From Roseomonas sp. KE2513 (GTDB lineage Bacteria; Pseudomonadota; Alphaproteobacteria; Acetobacterales; Acetobacteraceae): a stretch of 64,000 bases of DNA. Both the position numbers and the translations under genes were made by a program. The stretch spans positions 27,816 through 91,815 of the forward strand of contig NZ_RCVR01000023.1 of the NCBI RefSeq assembly GCF_016107305.1, read 5' to 3'. Below are positions 27,684-35,402 of this stretch, in pieces. Under the pieces are notes generated by a model. The model did no database searches, had not been told where the DNA came from, and saw only the letters and a list, made by a program, of their open reading frames with translations. Position 1 is the stretch's first letter. The number at the start of each line of letters is the position of its first letter.

Positions 27684-29258
27684 ATGGCCACCTTCCGCCT
27701 GACCCGCCGCGCCGCGCTTGCCGGTGCCGGCACGCTGCTGGCCGCCCCACGCCTCGCCTTTGGCCAGGGCACTGCACCCACCATCCTGCCCGCCGCCCGG
27801 CCTGAAGCGAACTGGGGCGTCGCGGCGGGCGATGTCCTGGCTGACCGCGCGCTGATCTGGAGCCGGGCGGACCGGCCGGCGCGCATGCTGGTCGAGTGGT
27901 CCACTAACGAGGGCTTTCGCAATGCCCAGCCCATCAACGGCCCCCACGTCACGGAGGTGACGGACTTCACGGGCAAGCTCGACCTATCCGGCCTGCCGCC
28001 GGATCAGGAGATATTCTACCGCGTCCGCTTCCAGGATCTCTCCGACTCCCGCGCGGCCTCCGAGCCCGTCGCGGGCCGCTTCCGCACGGTGCCGGTCTCG
28101 CGTCGTGACGTGAAGTTCCTCTGGTCCGGCGACACCGTCGGCCAGGGCTGGGGCATCGACGAGAGCCGTGGGGGAATGATCACTTACGAGTCCATGCGCA
28201 AGACCGGCGCGGACTTCTTCATCCATTGCGGCGACACGATCTACGCCGACAGCGTCATCCCCGCGCAAATCCGCTACCCCGACGGCACGGTCTCGAACCA
28301 GATCACCACGCCCGAGAAGAGCAAGGTGGCCGAGACGCTCGCGGAGTTCCGCGGCGCGCACCGCTACAACCTTCTCGACCGCAACGTCCGCGCCTTCCAC
28401 TCGGAGGTCGCGCAGATGTGGATGTGGGACGACCACGAGGTTACCAACAACTGGTCGGACTTGAAGGACCTCTCGGGCAATGCCGCCTATCGCGAGAAGC
28501 ACATCGGGCAGCTTCGCGCGAATGCCACGCGCGCCTTTCTCGACTACGCGCCGCTGCGCATCAACGCGGACGAGCCGGAGCGCGTGTACCGCAAGGTCTC
28601 CTACGGCCCGCATCTCGACCTCTTCATGCTCGATATGCGCTCCTACCGCGGGCCGAACAGCCCGAACCGGCAGGAGGCGGCGGGGCCGGAGACGGCCTTC
28701 CTCGGCGCCGCCCAGCTTCGCTGGCTGCGCGACGGCCTGGCCTCCTCGCGCGCGACGTGGAAGGTGATCGCGGCCGACATGCCGATCGGGCTGCAGGTGC
28801 CGGACGGCAAGGACGCGGAAGGGCGCGCGCTCTTCGAGGCGATCGCGAACGGCAACGGCCCCGCGCTCGGGCGGGAGCTAGAAATCGCAGGCCTTCTCTC
28901 GGCCATCAAGGCCAATGACGTACGCAACGTGGTCTGGTTGACGGCGGACGTGCACTACACGGCGGCCCATCACTACCACCCGGATCGCGCGCAGTTTCGC
29001 GACTTCAAGCCCTTCTACGAGTTCGTCAGCGGCCCGCTCTGGGCCGGCGGTTTCGGACCGAACGCGCTGGACGACACCTTCGGGCCGGAAGTGATCTGGC
29101 AGAAGGCGCCCGGCACCGACAACGCCGCTCCGGGCGAGGGCACGCAGTTCTTCGGCGAGGTGCAGATCGCCGGTGAGGACGGCAGGATGACGGTGCTGCT
29201 GAAGGACCTGACGGGCGCCACCCTCTGGCAGCGACGCTTGGTGCCGGAGCCCGTCTGA
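27684..29258 (+). CDS. phoD: PhoD-family alkaline phosphatase, Tat-exported
   Basis: 524 residues. The N-terminus TFRLTRRAALAGAGTLLAAPRLAFG is a twin-arginine signal, as expected because PhoD folds with its Fe/Ca cofactor in the cytoplasm. A PhoD N-terminal beta domain (WGVAAGDVLADRALIWSR to about residue 145) is followed by the metallophosphatase domain with LWSGDTVGQGW, FIHCGDTIYAD near residue 180, MWDDHEVTNNW near 250 and WLTADVHYTAAHHY near 420. It releases phosphate from phosphomono- and diesters outside the cytoplasmic membrane. A Pho box lies just upstream. Confidence 0.93.
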   Translation: MATFRLTRRAALAGAGTLLAAPRLAFGQGTAPTILPAARPEANWGVAAGDVLADRALIWSRADRPARMLVEWSTNEGFRNAQPINGPHVTEVTDFTGKLDLSGLPPDQEIFYRVRFQDLSDSRAASEPVAGRFRTVPVSRRDVKFLWSGDTVGQGWGIDESRGGMITYESMRKTGADFFIHCGDTIYADSVIPAQIRYPDGTVSNQITTPEKSKVAETLAEFRGAHRYNLLDRNVRAFHSEVAQMWMWDDHEVTNNWSDLKDLSGNAAYREKHIGQLRANATRAFLDYAPLRINADEPERVYRKVSYGPHLDLFMLDMRSYRGPNSPNRQEAAGPETAFLGAAQLRWLRDGLASSRATWKVIAADMPIGLQVPDGKDAEGRALFEAIANGNGPALGRELEIAGLLSAIKANDVRNVVWLTADVHYTAAHHYHPDRAQFRDFKPFYEFVSGPLWAGGFGPNALDDTFGPEVIWQKAPGTDNAAPGEGTQFFGEVQIAGEDGRMTVLLKDLTGATLWQRRLVPEPV

Positions 29259-29272
29259 ATTTCGGCTCGGAA

Positions 29273-29301
29273 CGGAATGCCGGTGTCCCGCCGGCATTCC
29301 G
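29273..29301. terminator. Bidirectional hairpin between phoD and the M20 hydrolase gene
   Basis: Perfect 11-bp stem (CGGAATGCCGG with CCGGCATTCCG) and a 7-nt loop, beginning 14 nt after the phoD stop and ending 6 nt before the opposing stop. Position between converging genes supports a shared terminator. Confidence 0.72.
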
Positions 29302-29307
29302 CCCCGG

Positions 29308-30507
29308 TCAGGCGTCGTCCAGGGCCAATTCCTGTTGCACGAGGCTCGCCCAATAGGCGGAGCCGAGCGCCAGGGCCTCGTCGTTGAAATCGTAGAGCGG
29401 CGTGTGGACGTTGTGGAAGCTACCGTCCGGGTTGCTTCCGTTCCCTATCCTCATGAAGGCACCGGGCTTCTCGGCCAGCATGAAGGCGAAGTCCTCGCCG
29501 CCCGTGCTCATGGGTATGTCGCCAACCTTTCCTTGGCCAACCAGGGCGGTGGCCGCGGCGACGGCGACAGGCACCTTTTCCGCCGCGTTCACCGTCGGAG
29601 GGCAGAGCGGCTCGTAAATGGCCTCCGCGGTGCAGCCATGGGCGCTGGCCAGGGTCTCGGCCAGCTCGGCAAGGCGGCGGCGGATGGTGGCCTGGGCGTC
29701 GGGTCGGAAGAAGCGGGCGGTGCCGCGGACCACCACCTCCGACGGCATGACATTGGGCGAGTTGAAGGCGCCGCCCGAGACATGGCCGACGCTGACCGCC
29801 GCCGGTTCGGTCGGGTGCAGGTTACGCGGCAGGATGGTGTGCACGGCCAGGAGGAAGTGGCCCAGCGCGACCGTCACGTCCGTCGCCAGGTGCGGCGCCG
29901 CGCCGCCATGGCCGCCGGTGCCGCGGAAAGTGACGCCCCAGAAATCCGCGCCGGCCAGGATTGGGCCGGGGCGCGTGGCGAACTCGCCGACGGGGATGCC
30001 GGGCGAGTTGTGCAGCCCGTAGACGGCATCGACGGGAAAGCGGTCGAAGAGCCCGTCCTCGATCATCGCCTTCGCGCCAGTCGCCGCCTCCTCGGCGGGC
30101 TGGAAGATGAACTGGACGGTGCCCGCGAAGCCGCGGTGGGCGGCCAGGTATTTCGCCGCGCCCAGCAGCATGGCCGTGTGCCCGTCATGGCCGCAAGCGT
30201 GCATCTTGCCGGGGACCCGGGAGCGGTGCGCGAAGGTGTTCGCCTCCTCGATGAAGAGCGCGTCCATGTCCGCGCGCAGGCCGATGGCGCGCTGACCCGG
30301 CCGGCTGCCCTTGAGCGTGCCGACAACACCGGTGACGCCGACCTTCTCCGTAACCTCAAGCCCCCATTCGCGCAGCTTCTCCGCCACCAGGGCCGCCGTG
30401 CGCACCTCCTCGAAACGCGTCTCGGGGTGCATGTGGATGTCACGGCGAATGGCGATCAACTCGTCGGCATAGCCCTGGATCTCGGTCAGAATGGCGTCGC
30501 GCGGCAT
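29308..30507 (-). CDS. M20-family metallohydrolase (amidohydrolase/aminoacylase, hippurate hydrolase-like)
   Basis: 399 residues. Di-metal site motifs: GLRADMDAL near residue 72, KMHACGHDGHTAMLLGAAK near 99, the catalytic glutamates in FQPAEEAATG near 134, and MSTGGEDFAFML near 350. The dimerisation domain (GGHGGAAPHLATDVT) is in the middle. Enzymes of this subgroup release amino acids from N-acyl derivatives or cleave IAA conjugates and hippurate. The ATG of MPRDAILTEI is the start; the open frame upstream encodes arginine-rich nonsense. Confidence 0.9.
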   Translation of the reverse strand: MPRDAILTEIQGYADELIAIRRDIHMHPETRFEEVRTAALVAEKLREWGLEVTEKVGVTGVVGTLKGSRPGQRAIGLRADMDALFIEEANTFAHRSRVPGKMHACGHDGHTAMLLGAAKYLAAHRGFAGTVQFIFQPAEEAATGAKAMIEDGLFDRFPVDAVYGLHNSPGIPVGEFATRPGPILAGADFWGVTFRGTGGHGGAAPHLATDVTVALGHFLLAVHTILPRNLHPTEPAAVSVGHVSGGAFNSPNVMPSEVVVRGTARFFRPDAQATIRRRLAELAETLASAHGCTAEAIYEPLCPPTVNAAEKVPVAVAAATALVGQGKVGDIPMSTGGEDFAFMLAEKPGAFMRIGNGSNPDGSFHNVHTPLYDFNDEALALGSAYWASLVQQELALDDA

Positions 30508-30710
30508 GGGCCTCTGGTTTCTGGTTCGTAATGCGGGTGCGAAAGGCTGCTTGTGCCGTCCAGGCCGGTCAAGGCGCAGGCGCGCTTCTGCCGCGCCGCG
30601 TAGAACCGGGACGATCAAGAACGCGGCATCGCCGTCGTTCCCCGCACTTGCCGCCGTGCGTCTTGGAGCCATGATCGGGCACATCGTGGCCTGGACCGGA
30701 CCCTCGACGC

Positions 30711-31634
30711 TTGCAGCCCTACCTCCCCCGCCGTCGCGGCCTCCTTCTGGCCTCGCTCGCCGTCCCCGCACTGCAGGGCTGCGCCTCCCCGCTGACACCG
30801 ATGCCCGCGGGCGAGGCGACGCCCGAGGCGGTTGCCCTTCTCGGCCGCAGTGCCGTGGCGCACGGATCCCGGGCGCTCGCGGGGCTGTCGGACATCAGTG
30901 TGAGCTATCTCGGCGAGTGGCCGGCGCTGATCGACCGCCTCCAGCCCGCGCTGGTGGACAAGGGGTTCCGCGGGGGCTCGGAGGAGCGGTTGCTGCTCCG
31001 GCCGGGATTGGTGGGGCAGGAACATCGCGGCCCGATGGGCCGGAAGATGGTCTCCCGCAGGGAAATACCGGCCGGGCAGGGCGAGGTCCGCGTCTGGTTC
31101 AACGGGGAGGAGGCGGCGGATGCGGAACGCCGCGCTGCGGCGGCGCTGGTGGTGGACGGCTACGGCCTCTTCCTGATGGGTCCGATGAGCCTCGCCCGCC
31201 TCCGCGCTGCCGGCCGACCCATGGGGCTCGCCCTCGCCGGGACCGAGCGGGTGGACCTCGACGGGGTAGGCCATGACTGCGACGTGCTGCGCGTCCGCAT
31301 CTCGCCTGGCCTCGGCTTCTCGGAGGCGGAGGACCTTGCCCTCTTTATCGATCGTGGCGAGGGGCTAATGCGGCGGGTGCGCTTCTCCCTCAACGGGCTG
31401 GAGAGCACCCGCGGCGCGGTCGCGGAGGTAGACCTCTTCGATTTCGTCGCGGCCAATGGTCTCCGCCTGCCCACTCGCTTCCACGAGCGGCTACTCCGCC
31501 CGCTTCCGCTGCCGGTGCACGACTGGCGGCTCACCGGCCTCGATCTCGACCGCGGAATGGTGGCGGAGGAGGTCGCTGGCCCCTCCTTCCTCGACCGGGC
31601 GGCGCGCCCGGCGGCACCGCTGGGACGGTCCTGA
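30711..31634 (+). CDS. Putative lipoprotein of unknown function
   Basis: 307 residues from a TTG start. The N-terminus QPYLPRRRGLLLASLAVPALQGC ends in an LQGC lipobox (Cys24), so it is probably lipid-anchored in the periplasm. The body alternates beta-like stretches (GEVRVWFNGEEAADAE, ALFIDRGEGLMRRVRFSLNGLEST, AEVDLFDFVAANGLRLPTRFHERLLRP), a pattern compatible with an outer-membrane-lipoprotein-sorting-like or lipocalin-like barrel. I do not recognise the family. It lies just upstream of the TRAP operon but has its own gap of 126 nt. Confidence 0.65.
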   Translation: MQPYLPRRRGLLLASLAVPALQGCASPLTPMPAGEATPEAVALLGRSAVAHGSRALAGLSDISVSYLGEWPALIDRLQPALVDKGFRGGSEERLLLRPGLVGQEHRGPMGRKMVSRREIPAGQGEVRVWFNGEEAADAERRAAAALVVDGYGLFLMGPMSLARLRAAGRPMGLALAGTERVDLDGVGHDCDVLRVRISPGLGFSEAEDLALFIDRGEGLMRRVRFSLNGLESTRGAVAEVDLFDFVAANGLRLPTRFHERLLRPLPLPVHDWRLTGLDLDRGMVAEEVAGPSFLDRAARPAAPLGRS

Positions 31635-31651
31635 ACCGGCCACGGTGGCCC

Positions 31652-31682
31652 TTGGCTTCGCTGCAACGAAGTGGTCCATAAT
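31652..31682 (+). promoter_or_regulatory. Possible promoter with operator-like palindrome upstream of the TRAP genes
   Basis: TTGGCT (31652-31657) and CATAAT (31677-31682) could act as -35 and -10, with a long 19-nt spacer. A 16-bp palindrome with one mismatched pair (31656-31671, CTTCGC-TG / CA-ACGAAG) lies inside the spacer, where a repressor would block RNA polymerase. It is 79 nt before the dctP start. Confidence 0.4.
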
Positions 31683-31760
31683 CCCGGCCGTGCGCCCTGC
31701 CGGCGGGATCTTCCGCGGGCAGCGCCAAGAACAGCACGCTCTCCAGGGGAAAGCTCGTCC

Positions 31761-32768
31761 ATGCCCAATACCAGGCGCCGCCTGCTCGCGGCCTCCGCCA
31801 CCCTGCCCCTCGTCGCCCTGCGGACGCGCCCCGTGGCGGCGGCCGACTTCAACCTCAAGCTCGCCACCAACCTGCCCGCGACGCACCCCATGAACCTGCG
31901 GATCGGCCAGGCCATGGAGCGCATCAAGACCGACACGGGCGGGCGCGTGGAGATGCAGCTTTTCCCGAACAGCCAGCTCGGCTCCGACACGGACATGCTG
32001 AGCCAGGTGCGCTCGGGGGCGCTCGAGTTCTTCACCCTCTCGGGCCTGATCCTCGCGACCCTCGTGCCACTGGCAGCGCTGAACGGCGTCGGTTTCGCTT
32101 TCAAGGACTACGACCAGGTCTGGGCCGCAATGGACGGGCCGGTGGGCGCGCTGATACGCGCCGAGATCGAGAAGCGCGGCCTGATCGCCTTCGAGAACAT
32201 CTTCGACAACGGCTACCGCCAGGTCACGACGAGCACGAAGCCCGTCCGCGCGCCCGAGGACCTTCGCGGCATGAAGCTGCGCGTGCCCGTCAGTCCGCTC
32301 TGGACCTCCATGTTCCGTGCCTTCGATTCCGCACCGGCCTCCATCAACTTTAACGAGGTCTATTCGGCGTTGCAGACGAAGATCGTGGACGGGCAGGAGA
32401 ACCCGCTAGCGGTGATCGATACCGCCAAGCTCTACGAGGTGCAGAAGTTCTGCTCCGTCACAAACCACATGTGGGACGGCTTCTGGCTGCTGGCGAACCG
32501 CCGCGCCTTCGAGCGCCTGCCGCGCGACGTGCAGGCCGTCATCTCGCGGGAGATGAGCCGCGCCGCGAAGGAGGAGCGCGCGGACATCGCCGCCCTCAAC
32601 AGCGCGCTCACGGGCAAGCTGGGCGGGAGTGGCCTCACCTTCAACGACGTGGACCCGGCCCCCTTCCGCGAGGCGCTCCGCAAGGCCGGCTTCTACGCGG
32701 AGTGGCGCGGCAAGTTCGGTGATCAGGCCTGGTCCGTGCTGGAAGGCGCCGTCGGGAGCCTTTCGTGA
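31761..32768 (+). CDS. TRAP transporter substrate-binding protein, DctP family
   Basis: 335-residue periplasmic receptor. The signal PNTRRRLLAASATLPLVALRTRPVAAA has a Tat-like arginine group. Family marks: LATNLPATHPMNLRIGQAMERIKTDTGGRVEMQLFPNSQLGSD, then ENIFDNGYRQVTTSTKPVRAPEDLRGMKLRVP with the ligand-clamping arginine near residue 170, and NEVYSALQTKIVDGQENPL. It would bind a carboxylate such as a C4-dicarboxylate or other organic acid. Its stop overlaps the fused permease start (GTGA). Confidence 0.92.
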   Translation: MPNTRRRLLAASATLPLVALRTRPVAAADFNLKLATNLPATHPMNLRIGQAMERIKTDTGGRVEMQLFPNSQLGSDTDMLSQVRSGALEFFTLSGLILATLVPLAALNGVGFAFKDYDQVWAAMDGPVGALIRAEIEKRGLIAFENIFDNGYRQVTTSTKPVRAPEDLRGMKLRVPVSPLWTSMFRAFDSAPASINFNEVYSALQTKIVDGQENPLAVIDTAKLYEVQKFCSVTNHMWDGFWLLANRRAFERLPRDVQAVISREMSRAAKEERADIAALNSALTGKLGGSGLTFNDVDPAPFREALRKAGFYAEWRGKFGDQAWSVLEGAVGSLS

Positions 32769-34639
32769 GCGTGGCGGTCGGCTCGGAAAGCGCGGCGACC
32801 GAGAGGCGGGAGGCCGGGGCCGTCGCGTTCTTCGAGCGCCTCCTGCGCCACCTCGTCGAGGTTCCGGCGGCCGCCATCGTGCTCGCGGAGATCGGCATCC
32901 TCTTCGCGGGCGTGGTCGCGCGCTTCGCCCTGCACCGGCCCATCGTATGGTCGGACGAGCTGGCCTCGATTCTCTTCCTATGGCTGGCCATGCTGGGCTC
33001 GGTGATCGCGCTCCAGCGCGGACAGCACATGCGGCTGACCGCGGTGGTCACCTCCCTGCCTCCGCGTGCGCAGGTGCTGCTGGAGGTGTTGGCGGTCGGC
33101 GCCAGCGCCCTCTTCCTCGCGGCAATCCTGCCCCAGGCCGCAGAATATGCCGAGGACGAGTGGTTTATCGAGACCCCGGCGCTCGGCTGGTCCAACATGA
33201 TCCGCGCGGGCGCCATTCCCGTCGGCTGCGCGCTCATGCTGGCCACCTGCGCCGTCCGGCTCCTGCGCCAGCGCGCGCTCGACCTGCTGATCGTCGCGGC
33301 CGGGCTGGGCGTGATCGCCGCGTTGTTTTGGCTCCTCGGACCCGCCATCAAGGGCATGGGGCACTGGAACCTCATCGTCTTCTTCGTGGGCTTGCTCATG
33401 TTCGGCGTGCTCTCGGGCGTGCCGATCGGCTTCTCCTTCGGGCTGGCGACCCTTGCCTATCTCTCGACCACCACCAGCGTGCCGCTGACGGTGATCGTCA
33501 GCCGCATGGACGAGGGAATGAGCTCCCTCATCCTCCTGGCCGTGCCGCTCTTCGTCTTCCTCGGCGTGCTAATCGAGATGACGGGCATGGCGAAGGCCAT
33601 GGTGGACTTCCTGGCCTCGCTTCTCGGCCATGTGCGAGGCGGCCTGTCCTACGTGCTGCTCGGGGCCATGTATCTCGTCTCCGGCATTTCGGGTGCCAAG
33701 GCCGCGGACATGGCGGCGGTGGCACCAGTGCTCTTCCCCGAGATGCGACGGCGCGGATCGAATGAGGGCGAGATGGTCTCCCTCCTCTCAGCCTCGGGCG
33801 CGATGAGCGAGACGATCCCACCCTCGCTCGTGCTGATCACCATCGGTTCCGTCACAGGCGTCTCCATTGCCGCACTCTTTACCGGCGGGCTGCTGCCCGG
33901 CTTTGTGCTCGCGCTGGCACTGGCCGTCATCGCCTGGCGGCGCTCGCGCGACGAGGACATGTCGGGCGTGCAGCGTCCCTCGGCAGGCGTGATCCTGAAA
34001 GCTTTGCTGGTCGCGCTGCCGGCGCTCGTCCTTCCATTCCTCATCCGCGCGGCGGTGGTGGAGGGCGTGGCCACGGCAACGGAGGTTTCCACCATCGGGA
34101 TCGGCTACGCCGTCATCGCCGGCCTGCTCTTCTACCGCAGCTTTGACTGGCGCCGGATCTACCCGATGCTGGTGGAGACGGCCGCACTTTCGGGCGCGAT
34201 CCTGCTCATCATCGGCACCGCGACCGGCATGGCATGGGCGCTGACCCAATCAGGCTTCTCGCGCGACCTGGCCGCGGCCATGCAGGCGATGCCCGGTGGC
34301 CGCTGGGGCTTCCTGCTGGTCTCAATCCTCGCCTTCATCGTGCTGGGCAGCATCCTCGAGGGCATCCCCGCTATCGTCCTCTTCGGGCCGCTACTCTTCC
34401 CTATTGCCCGACAGCTCGGCGTGGACGAGGTGCACTACGCCATCGTTGTCATCCTCGCGATGGGCCTGGGGCTTTTCGCGCCACCCTTCGGCGTCGGCTA
34501 CTATGCCGCCTGCGCTATCGGCCGGGTGAGTCCGGACGCGGCCATGCGGCGAATCTGGCCCTATATGGGCGCGCTGCTGGTCGGGCTGCTGGTGGTGGCG
34601 GCGGTGCCCTGGATCTCCACCGGCTTTCTCGGGCGCTGA
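32765..34639 (+). CDS. TRAP transporter fused permease, DctQ-DctM
   Basis: 624 residues. About residues 20-190 form the small DctQ membrane subunit, with ARFALHRPIVWSDELASILFLWLAMLGSVIALQRGQHMRL. The remaining part is the 12-helix DctM transporter, with GVPIGFSFGLATLAYL, VPLFVFLGVLIEMTGMAKAMVDF and SASGAMSETIPPSLVLI. It drives sodium-coupled uptake of the DctP-bound solute. Gene fusion of Q and M is known in a subset of TRAP systems. GTG start, overlapping dctP by 4 nt; a strong terminator hairpin follows. Confidence 0.92.
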   Translation: MSVAVGSESAATERREAGAVAFFERLLRHLVEVPAAAIVLAEIGILFAGVVARFALHRPIVWSDELASILFLWLAMLGSVIALQRGQHMRLTAVVTSLPPRAQVLLEVLAVGASALFLAAILPQAAEYAEDEWFIETPALGWSNMIRAGAIPVGCALMLATCAVRLLRQRALDLLIVAAGLGVIAALFWLLGPAIKGMGHWNLIVFFVGLLMFGVLSGVPIGFSFGLATLAYLSTTTSVPLTVIVSRMDEGMSSLILLAVPLFVFLGVLIEMTGMAKAMVDFLASLLGHVRGGLSYVLLGAMYLVSGISGAKAADMAAVAPVLFPEMRRRGSNEGEMVSLLSASGAMSETIPPSLVLITIGSVTGVSIAALFTGGLLPGFVLALALAVIAWRRSRDEDMSGVQRPSAGVILKALLVALPALVLPFLIRAAVVEGVATATEVSTIGIGYAVIAGLLFYRSFDWRRIYPMLVETAALSGAILLIIGTATGMAWALTQSGFSRDLAAAMQAMPGGRWGFLLVSILAFIVLGSILEGIPAIVLFGPLLFPIARQLGVDEVHYAIVVILAMGLGLFAPPFGVGYYAACAIGRVSPDAAMRRIWPYMGALLVGLLVVAAVPWISTGFLGR

Positions 34640-34641
34640 GT

Positions 34642-34678
34642 GGGCGGCACCGGGATGCGGTGCCGCCCCATTTCTCTC
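34642..34678. terminator. Terminator hairpin after the TRAP permease gene
   Basis: Perfect 11-bp stem (GGGCGGCACCG with CGGTGCCGCCC, 34642-34668) with a 5-nt GGATG loop, followed by the T-rich tail CATTTCTCTCC. It starts 3 nt after the stop codon and also separates the convergent DUF4142 gene. Confidence 0.78.
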
Positions 34679-34679
34679 C

Positions 34680-35225
34680 TCAACGCCGCGTCAGCGCCTG
34701 GGCCATGCGCAGGTGCTCCTGCAGCATCGGCAGCTCGCGCGCCGCGAAAGCCTTCACATCCGTGTCCGTGCCGTTCTGCGCCTCCGCCTGATAGGCCCGC
34801 ACATCCTCCTGGTGGTCCTCGACCATGGCCTGCACATAGGCGCGGTCGAAGGCGACGCCGCGCAAGGCAGCGAGTCGGTCATAGACCTGCTGCTGGTCCG
34901 CGCCGATGCTCGATGGAGGAGTAACCTGCTTCTGACGGGCCATCTCCATCATCTCCTGGTTGGCGCGGCCGTGGTCCTCCACCATCCGCGCCGCGAAGCG
35001 CTTCACCGCCGGGGAACGGCCATTGCGCTGCGCCAGCTGCCCGAGCTGCACCTCCGCCATCCCGCCGCGGGCTGAGGTGGTCATGAAGGCGGCGTCGGTG
35101 GTGGAGAGCGTCGGGTTCGTCTGCGCCCGCACGGCCGCGACGCCCGTGTCGGCGGAGCGCTGCGTTTCCGCGCAGCCGACAATCAGCAGCACAGAGAGCG
35201 CCGACCCCAGAAATGCCCGGTTCAT
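34680..35225 (-). CDS. DUF4142 domain lipoprotein
   Basis: 181 residues. Signal peptide with lipobox LIVGC (Cys18). The DUF4142 four-helix, ferritin-like region covers about residues 42-178: DAAFMTTSARGGMAEVQLGQLAQRNGRSPAVKRFAARMVEDHGRANQEMM, later MVEDHQEDVRAYQAEAQNGTD. This is the family seen in stress-related periplasmic or outer-membrane lipoproteins; the biochemical role is unknown. Monocistronic. Confidence 0.88.
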   Translation of the reverse strand: MNRAFLGSALSVLLIVGCAETQRSADTGVAAVRAQTNPTLSTTDAAFMTTSARGGMAEVQLGQLAQRNGRSPAVKRFAARMVEDHGRANQEMMEMARQKQVTPPSSIGADQQQVYDRLAALRGVAFDRAYVQAMVEDHQEDVRAYQAEAQNGTDTDVKAFAARELPMLQEHLRMAQALTRR

Positions 35226-35402
35226 CCGATGCCTCCTTCAATAAGCTTCCCCGGCACGAACTTGCGCCGCGGGGCCGGGCAGGTCGCGCTCTGGCGGGCC
35301 CTGGCTGGCAAACGCGGCGAAAGGGGTTGCGTTCCCCTCTCGCCACATTCATGGCAGGGCCGTCGCGCCCGTGCCTAATTGGCTGCAGCAAGCACGCGGC
35401 AC

